Made by a program: the position numbers and the translations under genes. From contig NZ_JAGUCN010000010.1 in NCBI RefSeq assembly GCF_018271975.1, positions 1 through 64,000 on the forward strand: DNA of 64,000 bases, read 5' to 3'. Shown in pieces: positions 7,836 through 17,445 of this stretch. The notes beneath the pieces were generated by a model. That model made no database searches. It was not told the DNA's origin and saw nothing but the letters and a program-made list of their open reading frames with translations. Every line of letters begins with the position of its first letter. Position 1 is the stretch's first letter. Source of the stretch: Carboxylicivirga mesophila (lineage in GTDB: Bacteria; Bacteroidota; Bacteroidia; Bacteroidales; Marinilabiliaceae).

Positions 7836-8894
7836 CTAATACCGCTTTTTCATATTCTGTCGCTTCATATCACGTACCAGCCTCGACAGATCCTTGCCTT
7901 TGCGCTTCTTATCTTGTTGGGAGGCCGAATAGTGCTCGGCTTCTTTTCGCAACTTCAGGTAGCTCTCATAAAGATCGTGTTGCAACTGTCCACTCTCAAG
8001 AGCTTTTAGTACGGCACAATCCGGTTCGTCGGTGTGCGTACAGTCCTGAAAGCGGCATTGTCCACCCAGTTGTTGAATATCCGAGAATGTCAGTTCTACC
8101 GCATTTACTTCACTCATAGCCAAACCGAATTCCCGCACGCCAGCTGTGTCAATCATCAGGCTGCCATTGGGCAATGCAAATAACTCCCGGTTAGTAGTGG
8201 TGTGCCGGCCTTTGCCAACTGAGTCACTAATGGTGTTGGTTTTTTGCATTTGAGCCCCCATCAGGCTGTTGAGTAATGTACTTTTACCTGCACCGGATGA
8301 GCCAATCATTATATAGGTGTGCTCAGGAATCATGAATTTTTCAAGGGCTTCGATACCTTCATTTAACAGAGCACTAATCCGCATTACCCTTGTGTTGGGC
8401 AGGTTTTGACTTATTTCTGCCATTTTATCCGCCGATTCAGTAGCTATATCAGCCTTATTCAAAAGGATGATGGTTTCAATGCCGGCATCATTCAGCACGG
8501 CCACCATACGTTCTAATCGCCTGGGATTATAATCCTGATCGAGTCCCTGCACTATAAATGCCAGGTCAATATTTGCAGCAAACAGTTGCTTATCGGTTTT
8601 TCGGCCGGCTTCTTTACGACCCAACTCGCTGTAACGTTCCATCACACTTGTTATGATGCAGCTGGTTTCGTAGGGCATTATCTGCACCCAGTCGCCTGTA
8701 TGGGGCAGGGCTTCTTTCGTGCTCGAATAAAGGAGTTGCCCGGTTGTTTCACCACTAATAATACCGGTTGAAGTAACTACTTCATAATTGGTTTTGTTAA
8801 CGCTTTTGATTCGGCCAATGGTATCTTCAGTTAAATTGTTGGTGTGCTTTTGGCAGTAGTGTTGCCATCCGTATTGTTGTAATATGCTAGTCAT
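7836..8894 (-). CDS. rsgA: Ribosome small-subunit biogenesis GTPase RsgA
   Basis: The product is 352 residues. RsgA (YjeQ) is a GTPase that helps late maturation of the 30S subunit. It shows the circularly permuted GTPase order typical of the family: an N-terminal OB-fold (about 25-90), then G4 NKAD (146-149), G1 GSSGAGKS (198-205), and G3 DTAG (249-252). A zinc-binding segment follows with Cys280, Cys285, His287 and Cys293 (GGQCRFQDCTHTDEPDC). The C-terminus is strongly basic (KKRKGKDLSRLVRDMKRQ), fitting RNA contact. All motifs are intact. It is monocistronic, with a probable promoter at 9046-9053, a structured leader, and its own terminator. Confidence 0.93.
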   Translation of the reverse strand: MTSILQQYGWQHYCQKHTNNLTEDTIGRIKSVNKTNYEVVTSTGIISGETTGQLLYSSTKEALPHTGDWVQIMPYETSCIITSVMERYSELGRKEAGRKTDKQLFAANIDLAFIVQGLDQDYNPRRLERMVAVLNDAGIETIILLNKADIATESADKMAEISQNLPNTRVMRISALLNEGIEALEKFMIPEHTYIMIGSSGAGKSTLLNSLMGAQMQKTNTISDSVGKGRHTTTNRELFALPNGSLMIDTAGVREFGLAMSEVNAVELTFSDIQQLGGQCRFQDCTHTDEPDCAVLKALESGQLQHDLYESYLKLRKEAEHYSASQQDKKRKGKDLSRLVRDMKRQNMKKRY

Positions 8895-8950
8895 TGTTTA
8901 TCTGATAATCGTAAGTTTTAAATCAAATTTTAAAAATGTGTGGATACACC

Positions 8951-9010
8951 AAAGACAGGCCGACCGGAAAGGTCGAAGATGAGAATTTGTAAAGACTTGC
9001 CTGTCTTTAC
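8951..9010 (-). promoter_or_regulatory. Structured rsgA leader with two exclusive hairpins
   Basis: On the transcript strand the leader offers two pairings that share bases. One is an 8-bp hairpin between 9003-9010 and 8989-8996 (GTAAAGAC / GTCTTTAC). The other is a perfect 10-bp stem between 8999-9008 and 8951-8960 (AAAGACAGGC / GCCTGTCTTT) that encloses a further hairpin CGACC-TTTCC-GGTCG at 8961-8975. Both cannot form together. The element lies between the predicted start of transcription (near 9040) and the rsgA ATG at 8894. No known riboswitch or leader class is recognised. The region 8895-9260 holds no gene otherwise. Confidence 0.5.
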
Positions 9011-9045
9011 TTTACCAGATACGAAACAACTTGTGTCATAAGCTG

Positions 9046-9053
9046 CAAATATA
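9046..9053 (-). promoter_or_regulatory. -7 element of the rsgA promoter
   Basis: The minus strand reads TATATTTG, a perfect match to the Bacteroidota TAnnTTTG element, about 150 bases before the rsgA start. No good TTTG -33 box is found at the usual distance, so the call rests on the -7 element and position. Confidence 0.5.
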
Positions 9054-9182
9054 GCCTATTTTTACAGAAAGGCCTAAAAATCCCAACAAATGGTGATTGC
9101 ACGGCACCTGGCTGAGCGCTATTTTTGTACCGGTTATTAATGAAGTCATATTATTACAAGCGATTTTAAATTATTGGTTATT

Positions 9183-9227
9183 AAAAATCCCAAAAAGTTC
9201 TTCAGCCAGGAACTAGTTGGGATTTTT
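9183..9227 (-). terminator. Terminator of the outer-membrane protein gene
   Basis: Arms AAAAATCCCA (9183-9192) and TGGGATTTTT (9218-9227) enclose an inner stem AGTTC/GAACT (9196-9200 with 9210-9214). On the minus strand it follows the stop of the gene ending at 9261 and finishes in a T run. Confidence 0.85.
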
Positions 9228-9260
9228 CTGTATTAAGGAGTTTCTTAATTAAAAGCTGTT

Positions 9261-10499
9261 TTACTTAAACTGTGTTTTCTGAAACCATTTTTCGCTAAAA
9301 GTTAGTCCAACACGTATGGTATTAAACTGCTCGTTGATTAAGCCATTTGATGTAGTTCCGGAGTGTTTATATTCATAGGCCAGGTTGACCCTCGATTTTC
9401 CGCGCAGAGGTATGGTTAAACCGGCCGTGATACCTTTTGAGTCAATATCCTGTTTGAGTACTGAGTAATACTCCTGATTATAAAATGCGCCAATACGGTA
9501 GTGCAGGCGTTTAAAAAACGAATCATAATACCTTGTGGGTGCATATTGTAAACCCAGGTTTCCCCCATAGGTATCGCGGGGTGAGCCATATGATATAGAC
9601 AGGTCAGATTCGGCCCAGTTGTTATAGCGAAAATCACCGACGATTGTCCATCCTTTATGTGTTTGATAAGCAAGCCCGAATTGATAACCCATAGGTATTG
9701 AGAAGTTGCGCGTGTCGCCCGAGCTTGAGCTTAGGTCGGATGTGACATCGTTGTAAATGCGATGCGTATAATGAGAGTTGAGTTCGGTTGAGAAATTGGC
9801 AGTTGCGGCCAGTGAAAACATATTTTGTCCGATAGCCTGATGCCACTGGAAACCATAATCGAACATGAGGGTTGAAAAATGGTAGTTACGTTCATTGTAA
9901 ATCGTTTCGCCAATAATGGACGGATAATACGATACTTCGGTAATATCACTTGAACCCCATAGGTAGGATGTGCTGACTCCCAGTGATAATCCCTTAAAAA
10001 TTCGGAATCCATTGTGCCAGGCAATCTGATTTAAGCCACCCTTACCATTGTATTCAACCGGATATTTATCAATGGTGCCCAGTATATATTTTTCTGTATT
10101 AACACTATAACCAATGCTCGAATAGGGCGATAAGCTAAATCCCATACCCCAGTTTTTACCGGCCCTAAATCCAATGCTGATGGCTTCATAGTTGCTGTCC
10201 ACATTTCGCTGTTGGTCGTTGCTGGTTTCGTAATTGGCGAATGATAAGCGACCCTGGATATTAAAAATCAGGTTAGTGCTATCTAATGAACTATACGATG
10301 CCGGATTGAGGTTATTCAGGAACCCATCGGATGATAGAGCTACTCCGGCGTGCCCCATTCCGGCAGAAGTAACATCAGCTTTCGACTCAAGTATGCCAAT
10401 ACCGAACCGGGAATAGGGCGAGGATGTATTGTTTTGTGCTGTTAAGCCGAGTGTTAGCGTTAAAAGTAATAGGGCTAATGTGAGTTTATTCTGTGTCAT
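9261..10499 (-). CDS. Outer-membrane beta-barrel protein, FadL/OmpP1-like
   Basis: The product is 412 residues with a signal peptide (TLALLLLTLTLGLTAQ). The mature N-terminus contains SPYSRFGIG and AGMGHAGVALSSDGFLNNLNPASY, close to the FadL/OmpP1 pattern in which a 'NPA' motif marks the hatch domain. The remainder alternates as in transmembrane strands. The start at 10499 is chosen because it gives the signal peptide; it overlaps the end of the upstream DUF4270 gene by 14 bases, so the two are translated from one message. In other Bacteroidota a DUF4270 lipoprotein and a barrel of this kind are commonly paired, which suggests a joint surface function. The substrate is unknown. Confidence 0.75.
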   Translation of the reverse strand: MTQNKLTLALLLLTLTLGLTAQNNTSSPYSRFGIGILESKADVTSAGMGHAGVALSSDGFLNNLNPASYSSLDSTNLIFNIQGRLSFANYETSNDQQRNVDSNYEAISIGFRAGKNWGMGFSLSPYSSIGYSVNTEKYILGTIDKYPVEYNGKGGLNQIAWHNGFRIFKGLSLGVSTSYLWGSSDITEVSYYPSIIGETIYNERNYHFSTLMFDYGFQWHQAIGQNMFSLAATANFSTELNSHYTHRIYNDVTSDLSSSSGDTRNFSIPMGYQFGLAYQTHKGWTIVGDFRYNNWAESDLSISYGSPRDTYGGNLGLQYAPTRYYDSFFKRLHYRIGAFYNQEYYSVLKQDIDSKGITAGLTIPLRGKSRVNLAYEYKHSGTTSNGLINEQFNTIRVGLTFSEKWFQKTQFK

Positions 10500-11817
10500 A
10501 GTAATAATAGTATAGCAGAAGTTCTGAAGGATTATTGCCTGATGTTTTTCCATTGGCTGCTAACCACGAATAGGAGCTGCCGACATTATCGGGCAGGCTA
10601 ATTACCAGGCCGCGGTCAATGTCAACAACCGGTTCAAGCAGGCGTGAGTTAAGGTAGTAGGTGATATCAAAGGTATAATAGGTATCTTCCTGGTAGATGT
10701 AATCAATCACTAAACTGCTGTTTAGGGTGTTGCCATTCGAATCGCTCAGATAACCCCAAATCTCGTTAGCCCGGTAAATATCAGCTATATATAAGGTGGA
10801 TGGCAGATCTTTGATGGCCATTACTTCCATGTTGGGTTTAATTCTCAATTCGGCTTTAACGATATGCCCCTGCGCCTTTAGCTCAAGTAAATTATTAATG
10901 GTAGGAAAATCAATTCTGAATTGTAAACCAGACCCATTCTGCAGCAGCGTCATATTATCTGCGTCTTGCTCTCTTAATAAAGTCTTTCGATTATCCAACT
11001 GGTTATACTTAATGCTTTTATCGTTGGAGTAAAAGTGGTTAAACTGGGTTAGGGTGCCATCAATGCTTAACTCATCAACTATTTCCTCTTTCTCAATGCC
11101 TATCGTATGCGAATAGAATCTGAATATGGCCGACTCATCACCACTTGAATAGCCAATGGCCGATCTGGTTGTGTTAGTGTCGCAGGTAAATACCAGGCCT
11201 TTAAACTGCTCCTTGAACAAGGTTGATTTATCGGAGTGGTTTTTGTATTCATTTACAAAGTCGATGATTTCTTTGGCAAAGTTATCGTTTAAACGTATGG
11301 TAAGCTCATTACCTTTCCCAGGAGAGGGGTGAAAGCTTTTGCTGGCAATAGGCACTTCATCGTAACTAAACGAGTTGGTGCTGTAATAATAGCCGTCATC
11401 GCTGCTTATTGTTTCATTGACACGATGAACGTGGTACTCTGCATCAGCAATGGTGTCACCAATATAATAGCCATTGGGTTTGAGCACCACCAGCAAGCTG
11501 TCAAAAACCTGTTTTTCGGTGTCCCAGCTTAAATCATTGGGATAACTCATGGTGAAGTAGGATTTGGCTTCCTGGCCTCCTAATAGCTTATGGTGTATGT
11601 GCCCGATAAGGGCACTGCCTGTTGATGAACTGACTACCGAATCGGAACGAAAGGTGGACATCTGAATCGTTACTGTATCAATTAGTGCTGTGTATGAATC
11701 TGAGCCTATAAAATCGTCTCTTAAATCGAGTTCGCCTTGCTGACAGGAAGCCAGACCAACTATAAGAACAATGATAAATACAGTATGCTTATAAATAGTT
11801 TGATGTTGCATGTGCAT
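10486..11817 (-). CDS. DUF4270 lipoprotein
   Basis: The product is about 443 residues with a lipoprotein signal peptide; the lipobox is GLASC followed by QQGELDL. The pattern after the Cys, with an aspartate-rich start and 'DTVTIQMSTFRSDSV..S' followed by 'ALIGHI.D...G...' type sequence, is that of the DUF4270 family, a Bacteroidota-only family of exported proteins of unknown function and similar length. Two ATGs (11817 and 11811) can start the signal peptide; the open frame to 11847 has no use for it. It is the first gene of a two-gene unit with the barrel protein at 9261-10499. Confidence 0.8.
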   Translation of the reverse strand: MHMQHQTIYKHTVFIIVLIVGLASCQQGELDLRDDFIGSDSYTALIDTVTIQMSTFRSDSVVSSSTGSALIGHIHHKLLGGQEAKSYFTMSYPNDLSWDTEKQVFDSLLVVLKPNGYYIGDTIADAEYHVHRVNETISSDDGYYYSTNSFSYDEVPIASKSFHPSPGKGNELTIRLNDNFAKEIIDFVNEYKNHSDKSTLFKEQFKGLVFTCDTNTTRSAIGYSSGDESAIFRFYSHTIGIEKEEIVDELSIDGTLTQFNHFYSNDKSIKYNQLDNRKTLLREQDADNMTLLQNGSGLQFRIDFPTINNLLELKAQGHIVKAELRIKPNMEVMAIKDLPSTLYIADIYRANEIWGYLSDSNGNTLNSSLVIDYIYQEDTYYTFDITYYLNSRLLEPVVDIDRGLVISLPDNVGSSYSWLAANGKTSGNNPSELLLYYYYYDTE

Positions 11818-12020
11818 ATGATGATTTCTATTACAATTGAGCCACAAATTAAGATACTGCCTCAGTCAACTTTAAATTTTATCAATATCGAAGAAGAGGA
11901 ATTCAACTAATGGCGCTTTCACATCATCAAATGGAAATACTGAACGGATTATCTCTTTTAAAACCGCTGATTTAAGATATCTGACCGAAAGGTGAAAAAT
12001 ACGGTGCGTTAATCGAATTG

Positions 12021-12054
12021 TTTGTAATGAACCAACGAATGGCAATTAGATTTG
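12021..12054 (+). promoter_or_regulatory. Promoter of the Kelch lipoprotein gene
   Basis: TTTG at 12021-12024 and TAGATTTG at 12047-12054 are separated by 22 nt, slightly longer than the usual 19-21. The predicted transcript would start about 15 nt before the ATG at 12077. Confidence 0.5.
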
Positions 12055-12076
12055 AGCGAATTTTAAATACGTACCA

Positions 12077-13087
12077 ATGAATAATATAAGCCAAGTAAGT
12101 TTTTTAATGATTGTTGCTGTCTGTTTATCTATAACTGCCTGTTCATCGAGTGATGACGATGACGATTTAATGGGTAACTGGACTGAGCGGGGAGCGTTTG
12201 AAGGTGTACCTCGCACTGGAGCCGTTAGTTTTGTTATTGGTGACTATGCCTACGTTGGAACAGGTTATGACGGTGTGGAGGATGAGCGTTTACAGGATTT
12301 CTGGCGCTATGATGCCCAAAAGGATTTCTGGACGCAAGTGGCTCCTTTTGAAGGTGCGGCGCGCAACGGTGCAGTAGCCTTTGCTGCCGAAGGCAAAGGA
12401 TATGTGACTACGGGTTATGATGGTCGTGACCGCCTAAAAGATACCTGGGAGTATGATGCAGCATCGAATAGCTGGATGCAAAAAGCTGATTTTCCGGCTG
12501 AAGCACGTTATGGTGCAGTAGCATTTTCGCTCGACAATAAAGGTTATGTGGGAACAGGGTATGCCGGCAACCTGATGAAGGATTTTTGGATGTATTCGCC
12601 TCAATCTGATAAATGGGAGCAGGCAGTAAGTATTGGTGGTAAAAAACGACGCGATGCGGTGGCCTTTGTTATTGACAATAAAGCATATGTCTGCACAGGG
12701 TCCGATAATGGGCAATACCTCGAAGACATGTGGGAGTACGAGGCAGTATCGGGCGAATGGACCGAAAAGCGCAGTATTGGGAACGATGCCAATGAAGACG
12801 AAAGCTACGACGATGATTACAACATTGTGGCGATTAATGCAACAGCCTTTTCCATTAATGGACTGGGGTATATTACCACCGGCGGTCCGGGTGCACCTGG
12901 CAATCTGACCTGGGAATACAATCCTGATTCAGATATCTGGCTGCAAAGAAGCAATTTTGATGGTTCACCTCGTTACAATGCAGTTGCTTTTGTAGTGGAC
13001 AATCAACCATACGTTGTGGGAGGTAACAGCGGAGGCTATTATTTTGATGACGTGTGGACATTTAACCCATATGAAGAGCAGGAATAA
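12077..13087 (+). CDS. Kelch-repeat lipoprotein
   Basis: The product is 336 residues. The signal peptide ends in the lipobox ITAC, followed by an acidic linker SSSDDDDDL. Six Kelch repeats follow, each with the pattern R.GAV.F.I....YV.TGYDG...L.DFW.YD...D.W, a six-bladed beta-propeller by analogy with the family. The protein is probably displayed at the outer membrane. Its stop codon overlaps the start of the next gene by one base (TAATG), so translation is coupled and the two proteins are likely to act together. The propeller ligand is unknown. Confidence 0.88.
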   Translation: MNNISQVSFLMIVAVCLSITACSSSDDDDDLMGNWTERGAFEGVPRTGAVSFVIGDYAYVGTGYDGVEDERLQDFWRYDAQKDFWTQVAPFEGAARNGAVAFAAEGKGYVTTGYDGRDRLKDTWEYDAASNSWMQKADFPAEARYGAVAFSLDNKGYVGTGYAGNLMKDFWMYSPQSDKWEQAVSIGGKKRRDAVAFVIDNKAYVCTGSDNGQYLEDMWEYEAVSGEWTEKRSIGNDANEDESYDDDYNIVAINATAFSINGLGYITTGGPGAPGNLTWEYNPDSDIWLQRSNFDGSPRYNAVAFVVDNQPYVVGGNSGGYYFDDVWTFNPYEEQE

Positions 13088-13425
13088 TGATTAAATTAAG
13101 AATGTGTAATAGTTTTTCAGTGCGCCATCGTTTAAGGTGGTGCATTGCGTTTTTGCTTTTGCTCACCGTTGGGGTTTATTTTCACGAGTCAGCCTCCGCA
13201 TATACCTATGCTGTCTATGAGTGCGAAGGAGGCTATGGTTATCGCATCAGCAAAAATGAAAAAGTACTTATACAGCAGGATTTTGTTCCAACACGGGAAG
13301 GATATCAGGCCTTTGAACACAAGCAGCAGGCGAAGAAAGCGGCCCGTTTGGTGATTGCTAAGCTAAAGAACAAACAAGCACCCGCCTTGTCTTCAGAAGA
13401 AGTTGATAGTATCCTCGATAATTAG
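13087..13425 (+). CDS. DUF4907 family protein
   Basis: The product is 112 residues with one hydrophobic N-terminal segment (about residues 18-31), so it is exported or membrane-anchored. The core YAVYECEGGYGYRISKNEK, followed by LIQQDFVPTREGYQAF and a basic helix AKKAARLVIAKLK, matches the DUF4907 family of Bacteroidota, which is regularly found beside Kelch-repeat lipoproteins. The start codon overlaps the Kelch stop by one base. The function is unknown; a partner of the propeller is the natural inference. Confidence 0.75.
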   Translation: MIKLRMCNSFSVRHRLRWCIAFLLLLTVGVYFHESASAYTYAVYECEGGYGYRISKNEKVLIQQDFVPTREGYQAFEHKQQAKKAARLVIAKLKNKQAPALSSEEVDSILDN

Positions 13426-13499
13426 GTTATAACTTTTGCTGGAAGTAATATGAATGGAGTTAATGATGATTTAAGCAAAGTCCATATTCAAAACAACCT

Positions 13500-13507
13500 T
13501 ATCTTTG
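13500..13507 (+). promoter_or_regulatory. -7 element ahead of the gene at 13537
   Basis: TATCTTTG matches TAnnTTTG and lies 29 nt before the start codon at 13537. It supports a separate transcript for that gene. A clear -33 box is lacking. Confidence 0.45.
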
Positions 13508-13536
13508 ACTTTAATTGAAAATCTTTTCGCATCTTT

Positions 13537-14001
13537 ATGCGCAATTTGTCAATTAAGGTGAATCAGAAAACGAAAATAGAAGCGCAATATTTTAAACTCA
13601 TCGGTGTAACACTGCTGATGACGGCTGCGTGTGTGTCTGATTCTGGTGCCAGAAAGTCACTGTTTTTTGATGATATTGATGTTCGTGAGATAATTCTTGA
13701 GCAATTTCAACTCCTGTCTACAAGTCACTGGCAAGAAGTTATTGACTGGGAAAATGCCATTGACGAATCTCGCGAATTACCTGCGAACTATCAGGCACTG
13801 CCAGTTAAGGTAGCCTATAGTGTTGTAAAGAGCAGTCAGTCATTGCCTGGTTTGAATGATGAAGCTGATACTGCTTCTGCAGACCATCTCTCTTTGGGAC
13901 TGCGAAATATTGCAGATACGTATTCCAGGTATGAACATACGCTGGGTATCATCGATCGCAATAAGTATTCTTTGATTACCAGGGCAGGACCTCTTGCCTG
14001 A
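13537..14001 (+). CDS. Possible lipoprotein of unknown function
   Basis: The product is 154 residues. A hydrophobic segment at about 20-31 ends in TAAC, a possible lipobox with Cys32, though the preceding basic region is long. The rest is acidic and mainly helical, with no recognised motif (for example FFDDIDVREIILEQFQLL and HWQEVIDWENAIDESRELP). It has its own -7 element upstream and a hairpin downstream, which supports a real gene. I do not recognise the family. It precedes secA but is separated from it by the hairpin at 14021. Confidence 0.6.
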   Translation: MRNLSIKVNQKTKIEAQYFKLIGVTLLMTAACVSDSGARKSLFFDDIDVREIILEQFQLLSTSHWQEVIDWENAIDESRELPANYQALPVKVAYSVVKSSQSLPGLNDEADTASADHLSLGLRNIADTYSRYEHTLGIIDRNKYSLITRAGPLA

Positions 14002-14020
14002 TACCTTCCGCATTTTTATT

Positions 14021-14056
14021 TGAGACATATATCGTTGTCTCATATCTTTATTTTTT
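14021..14056 (+). terminator. Terminator hairpin that may overlap the secA promoter
   Basis: TGAGACA (14021-14027) pairs with TGTCTCA (14036-14042) and is followed by a T-rich run, fitting termination of the gene ending at 14001. The same stretch also holds TTTG (14019-14022), 20 nt, and TATCTTTA (14043-14050), one base from the Bacteroidota consensus, which would start a transcript about 20 nt before secA. Confidence 0.6.
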
Positions 14057-14077
14057 AAAACTCTATAAAACAATAAT

Positions 14078-17000
14078 ATGGCAATTAGTGGTTTGATTTC
14101 CAAACTGTTTGGAAACAAGTACGACAGAGATATGAAAGAGGTGGATCCTTTCGTAAAGAAGATTAAAGAGGTGTATCCACAGATTGAAAAACTTTCACAT
14201 GATGAACTTCGTCAGAAGTCAACCGAGTTGCGTCAGCGCATTCAGGATGCAGTAAATGCTGATGAAGAACAGATTAAATCATTGCGCGCAAAAACAGAGG
14301 ATGGCAATGTAACTGTTGGCGAAAAAGAGAAGATTTATAAGGAAATCGATAAGATTGAAAAAGACATTACTGAGAAACTTGAAAAGGCTTTAACAGATGC
14401 TTTGCCAGAGGCATTTTCGATTGTTAAAGATACAGCACGTCGTTTGTCTCAGAATCAAACATTAGAAGTGACAGCTACGCAATTCGATCGTGATTTATCG
14501 GCCACTAAAGATTTTGTGGAGATAAATGGCGATAAGGCTACTTACTATAATTCGTGGTCAGCCGGTGGTAATGAAATTACTTGGGATATGGTACATTACG
14601 ATGTACAGCTGATTGGTGGTGTTGTTCTTCACAGCGGTAAAATTGCTGAGATGGCAACGGGTGAGGGTAAAACACTGGTAGCTACATTGCCGGTGTTCCT
14701 GAATGCATTAGCTGGTCGTGGTGTGCACGTGGTAACCGTTAACGACTACCTGGCCAAGCGTGACTCGGAATGGATGGGGCCTTTATATCAATTCCATGGC
14801 CTGTCGGTGGATTGTATTGATAAGCACCGACCCAACTCGCCTGAGCGCCGTGCAGCCTACAAAGCAGATATTACTTTTGGTACCAACAACGAGTTTGGTT
14901 TCGATTACCTGCGCGATAACATGGCTATCTCGCCTGACGATTTGGTGCAACGCAAGCACAACTATGCCATCGTCGATGAGGTCGATTCGGTGTTAATTGA
15001 TGATGCTCGTACGCCATTGATTATTTCTGGTCCTGTGCCAAAAGGCGATGATCAGTTGTTTGGCGAATTGAAGCCTAAAATTGAAAAGATTGTAGAAGCA
15101 CAAAAGAAGCTGGTAACAGGTGTATTGGCTGAGGCTAAGCAAAAAATGAAATCGGACAATAAAAAAGAGCAGGAAGAAGGTTCGTTGCTGTTATTGCGTG
15201 CTTTTAAAGGATTACCAAAGAATAAGGCCATTATCAAGTTCTTGAGTGAGCAGGGGGTGAAGGCCAGTATGCTAAAGACGGAGAACTTCTACATGCAGGA
15301 GAACAGCAAGAATATGCATGTGGTGACCGACCCGCTTTATTTTGTGATTGATGAAAAAAATAACTCCATTGAGCTGACTGATAAAGGGCTTGATTTGATT
15401 ACCGGTTCGGCCGAGGATCCTAACTTCTTCGTTTTACCCGATGTAGGTTCGGAGATTGCTACCCTGGAGAAAGAGACAATGCCTGAAGAAGAGCGCACTA
15501 AGAAGAAGGATGAGATTCTGCAGAACTTTTCCATTAAGTCGGAGCGTGTTCATACCATCAACCAGCTGTTAAAAGCTTATACATTATTCGAAAAAGATGT
15601 GGAGTATGTGGTGATGGACAACAAGGTGAAGATTGTGGATGAGCAGACTGGTCGTATCATGGAAGGTCGTCGTTACTCCGATGGATTACACCAGGCCATT
15701 GAAGCCAAAGAGCGTGTAACAGTTGAGGCGGCTACACAAACATATGCTACCATTACCTTGCAGAACTATTTCCGTATGTACAATAAGCTGTCGGGTATGA
15801 CCGGTACAGCCGAAACGGAAGCAGGCGAGCTTTGGGATATCTACGAGTTGGATGTGGTGGTGATTCCGACCAACCGTCCTATTCAGCGTAACGATATGGA
15901 AGATATCGTTTATAAGACCAAACGTGAGAAATACAATGCGGTGAGTGAAGAAATTATTCGCTTAGTTGAGCAGGGACGTCCCGTATTGGTAGGTACTACA
16001 TCAGTCGAGGTGTCCGAATTATTAAGCCGTACGCTAAAAATGCGTGGTATTAAGCACAATGTACTGAATGCGAAATTGCACCAGCGCGAAGCAGAAATTG
16101 TTGCTGAAGCAGGTGCGGCTGGTATTGTAACAATTGCTACCAACATGGCAGGTCGTGGTACTGATATTAAGCTGACGCCAGAAGTTAAAGCTGCTGGTGG
16201 TTTGGCCATTATTGGTACAGAGCGTCATGAATCACGTCGTGTCGACCGTCAGTTACGTGGTCGCGCAGGTCGTCAGGGTGACCCGGGTTCTTCGCAGTTC
16301 TTTGTTTCGCTGGAAGATGATTTGATGCGTCTGTTCGGTTCCGATCGTATTGTGAAGTACATGGACCGCCTTGGACTGGAAGATGGTGAGATGATTCAGC
16401 ACAGTATGATTACCAAGTCCATTGAGCGTGCGCAGAAAAAAGTGGAAGAGAACAACTTTGGTATTCGTAAGCGACTTCTGGAGTATGATGATGTGATGAA
16501 CTCACAACGCGAGGTGATTTATACCAAGCGCCGTCATGCCTTGCATGGTGAACGTATCCAGGTTGATATTTCCAATATGATGATGGATACATGTGGCGAT
16601 GTGGTTGCTGAATACCAGGAAGCTGGAGACTTTGAAGGTTTCAAATTAGAACTTATTCGCATTTTCTCCGCCCAGTCGCCATTTACCGAAGAGGAGTTTC
16701 TGAAAGGACGGGCTGATGAATTGTCGGATAAGCTTTTTGCTAAGATGTGGGAGGCATATAAGCGCAAAAATGAAATGATTGCTAAGCAGGCTCATCCGGT
16801 AATTAAAGATGTGTATGAGACCAAGTCAGAGATGTACAAAAATATTGTAGTCCCTATCAGCGATGGTCAGAAAGTATATAACATCACCACTAACCTAAAG
16901 AAGGCCTACGAGACTGAGTCTGTTGAGCTGGTGCGCTCATTTGAAAAAGCTTCGATGCTGGTTACTATTGATGATGCCTGGAAAGAGCACTTACGTGAGT

Positions 17001-17383
17001 TGGATGATTTGCGTCAGGCAGTGCAGAATGCTACTTACGAGCAGAAGGATCCATTATTGATTTACAAGTTTGAGTCGTTCAACCTGTTTAAGTCAATGAT
17101 TGGTGATAACAACAAGGCAGTGGTGTCATTGCTTTCGAAGGGGCATATTCCTATTCAGAATGCTGATGGTGTGCAGGAAGCACAGGAGCGCAAGCGTCAG
17201 GATTATAGTAAAATGCAGACGCGCAAAGATGAGTTTAGCAGAGGTGGTGGTTCAGGTGATGGCGAGCAGAAAAGGCCTGAGAGAGTGGAGCCCGTGCGTG
17301 TTGAAAAGAAAGTGGGACGTAATGAACCTTGTCCTTGTGGTAGTGGTAAAAAATATAAACAGTGCCACGGTAAAGGATTGTAG
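14078..17383 (+). CDS. secA: Preprotein translocase ATPase SecA
   Basis: The product is 1101 residues. SecA is the ATPase motor that pushes unfolded precursors through SecYEG. The Walker A motif GEGKT lies at 195-199 ([14 protein letters not shown]), the DEAD-type [20 protein letters not shown] near 295, and the second motor domain carries [12 protein letters not shown] and [17 protein letters not shown]. The C-terminus has the zinc and SecB/ribosome-binding motif [14 protein letters not shown]. Compared with E. coli SecA (901 residues) there are about 100 extra residues near the N-terminus and another insert before the preprotein domain, as is normal in Bacteroidota. All catalytic motifs are intact. 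lgt follows after 62 bp. Confidence 0.98.
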   Translation: MAISGLISKLFGNKYDRDMKEVDPFVKKIKEVYPQIEKLSHDELRQKSTELRQRIQDAVNADEEQIKSLRAKTEDGNVTVGEKEKIYKEIDKIEKDITEKLEKALTDALPEAFSIVKDTARRLSQNQTLEVTATQFDRDLSATKDFVEINGDKATYYNSWSAGGNEITWDMVHYDVQLIGGVVLHSGKIAEMATGEGKTLVATLPVFLNALAGRGVHVVTVNDYLAKRDSEWMGPLYQFHGLSVDCIDKHRPNSPERRAAYKADITFGTNNEFGFDYLRDNMAISPDDLVQRKHNYAIVDEVDSVLIDDARTPLIISGPVPKGDDQLFGELKPKIEKIVEAQKKLVTGVLAEAKQKMKSDNKKEQEEGSLLLLRAFKGLPKNKAIIKFLSEQGVKASMLKTENFYMQENSKNMHVVTDPLYFVIDEKNNSIELTDKGLDLITGSAEDPNFFVLPDVGSEIATLEKETMPEEERTKKKDEILQNFSIKSERVHTINQLLKAYTLFEKDVEYVVMDNKVKIVDEQTGRIMEGRRYSDGLHQAIEAKERVTVEAATQTYATITLQNYFRMYNKLSGMTGTAETEAGELWDIYELDVVVIPTNRPIQRNDMEDIVYKTKREKYNAVSEEIIRLVEQGRPVLVGTTSVEVSELLSRTLKMRGIKHNVLNAKLHQREAEIVAEAGAAGIVTIATNMAGRGTDIKLTPEVKAAGGLAIIGTERHESRRVDRQLRGRAGRQGDPGSSQFFVSLEDDLMRLFGSDRIVKYMDRLGLEDGEMIQHSMITKSIERAQKKVEENNFGIRKRLLEYDDVMNSQREVIYTKRRHALHGERIQVDISNMMMDTCGDVVAEYQEAGDFEGFKLELIRIFSAQSPFTEEEFLKGRADELSDKLFAKMWEAYKRKNEMIAKQAHPVIKDVYETKSEMYKNIVVPISDGQKVYNITTNLKKAYETESVELVRSFEKASMLVTIDDAWKEHLRELDDLRQAVQNATYEQKDPLLIYKFESFNLFKSMIGDNNKAVVSLLSKGHIPIQNADGVQEAQERKRQDYSKMQTRKDEFSRGGGSGDGEQKRPERVEPVRVEKKVGRNEPCPCGSGKKYKQCHGKGL

Positions 17384-17445
17384 ATTAAAAGCTTTTTAGT
17401 GCGTAGTGCCTTGTGCACTGTGCACTATTCACTAATTACTAAAAT

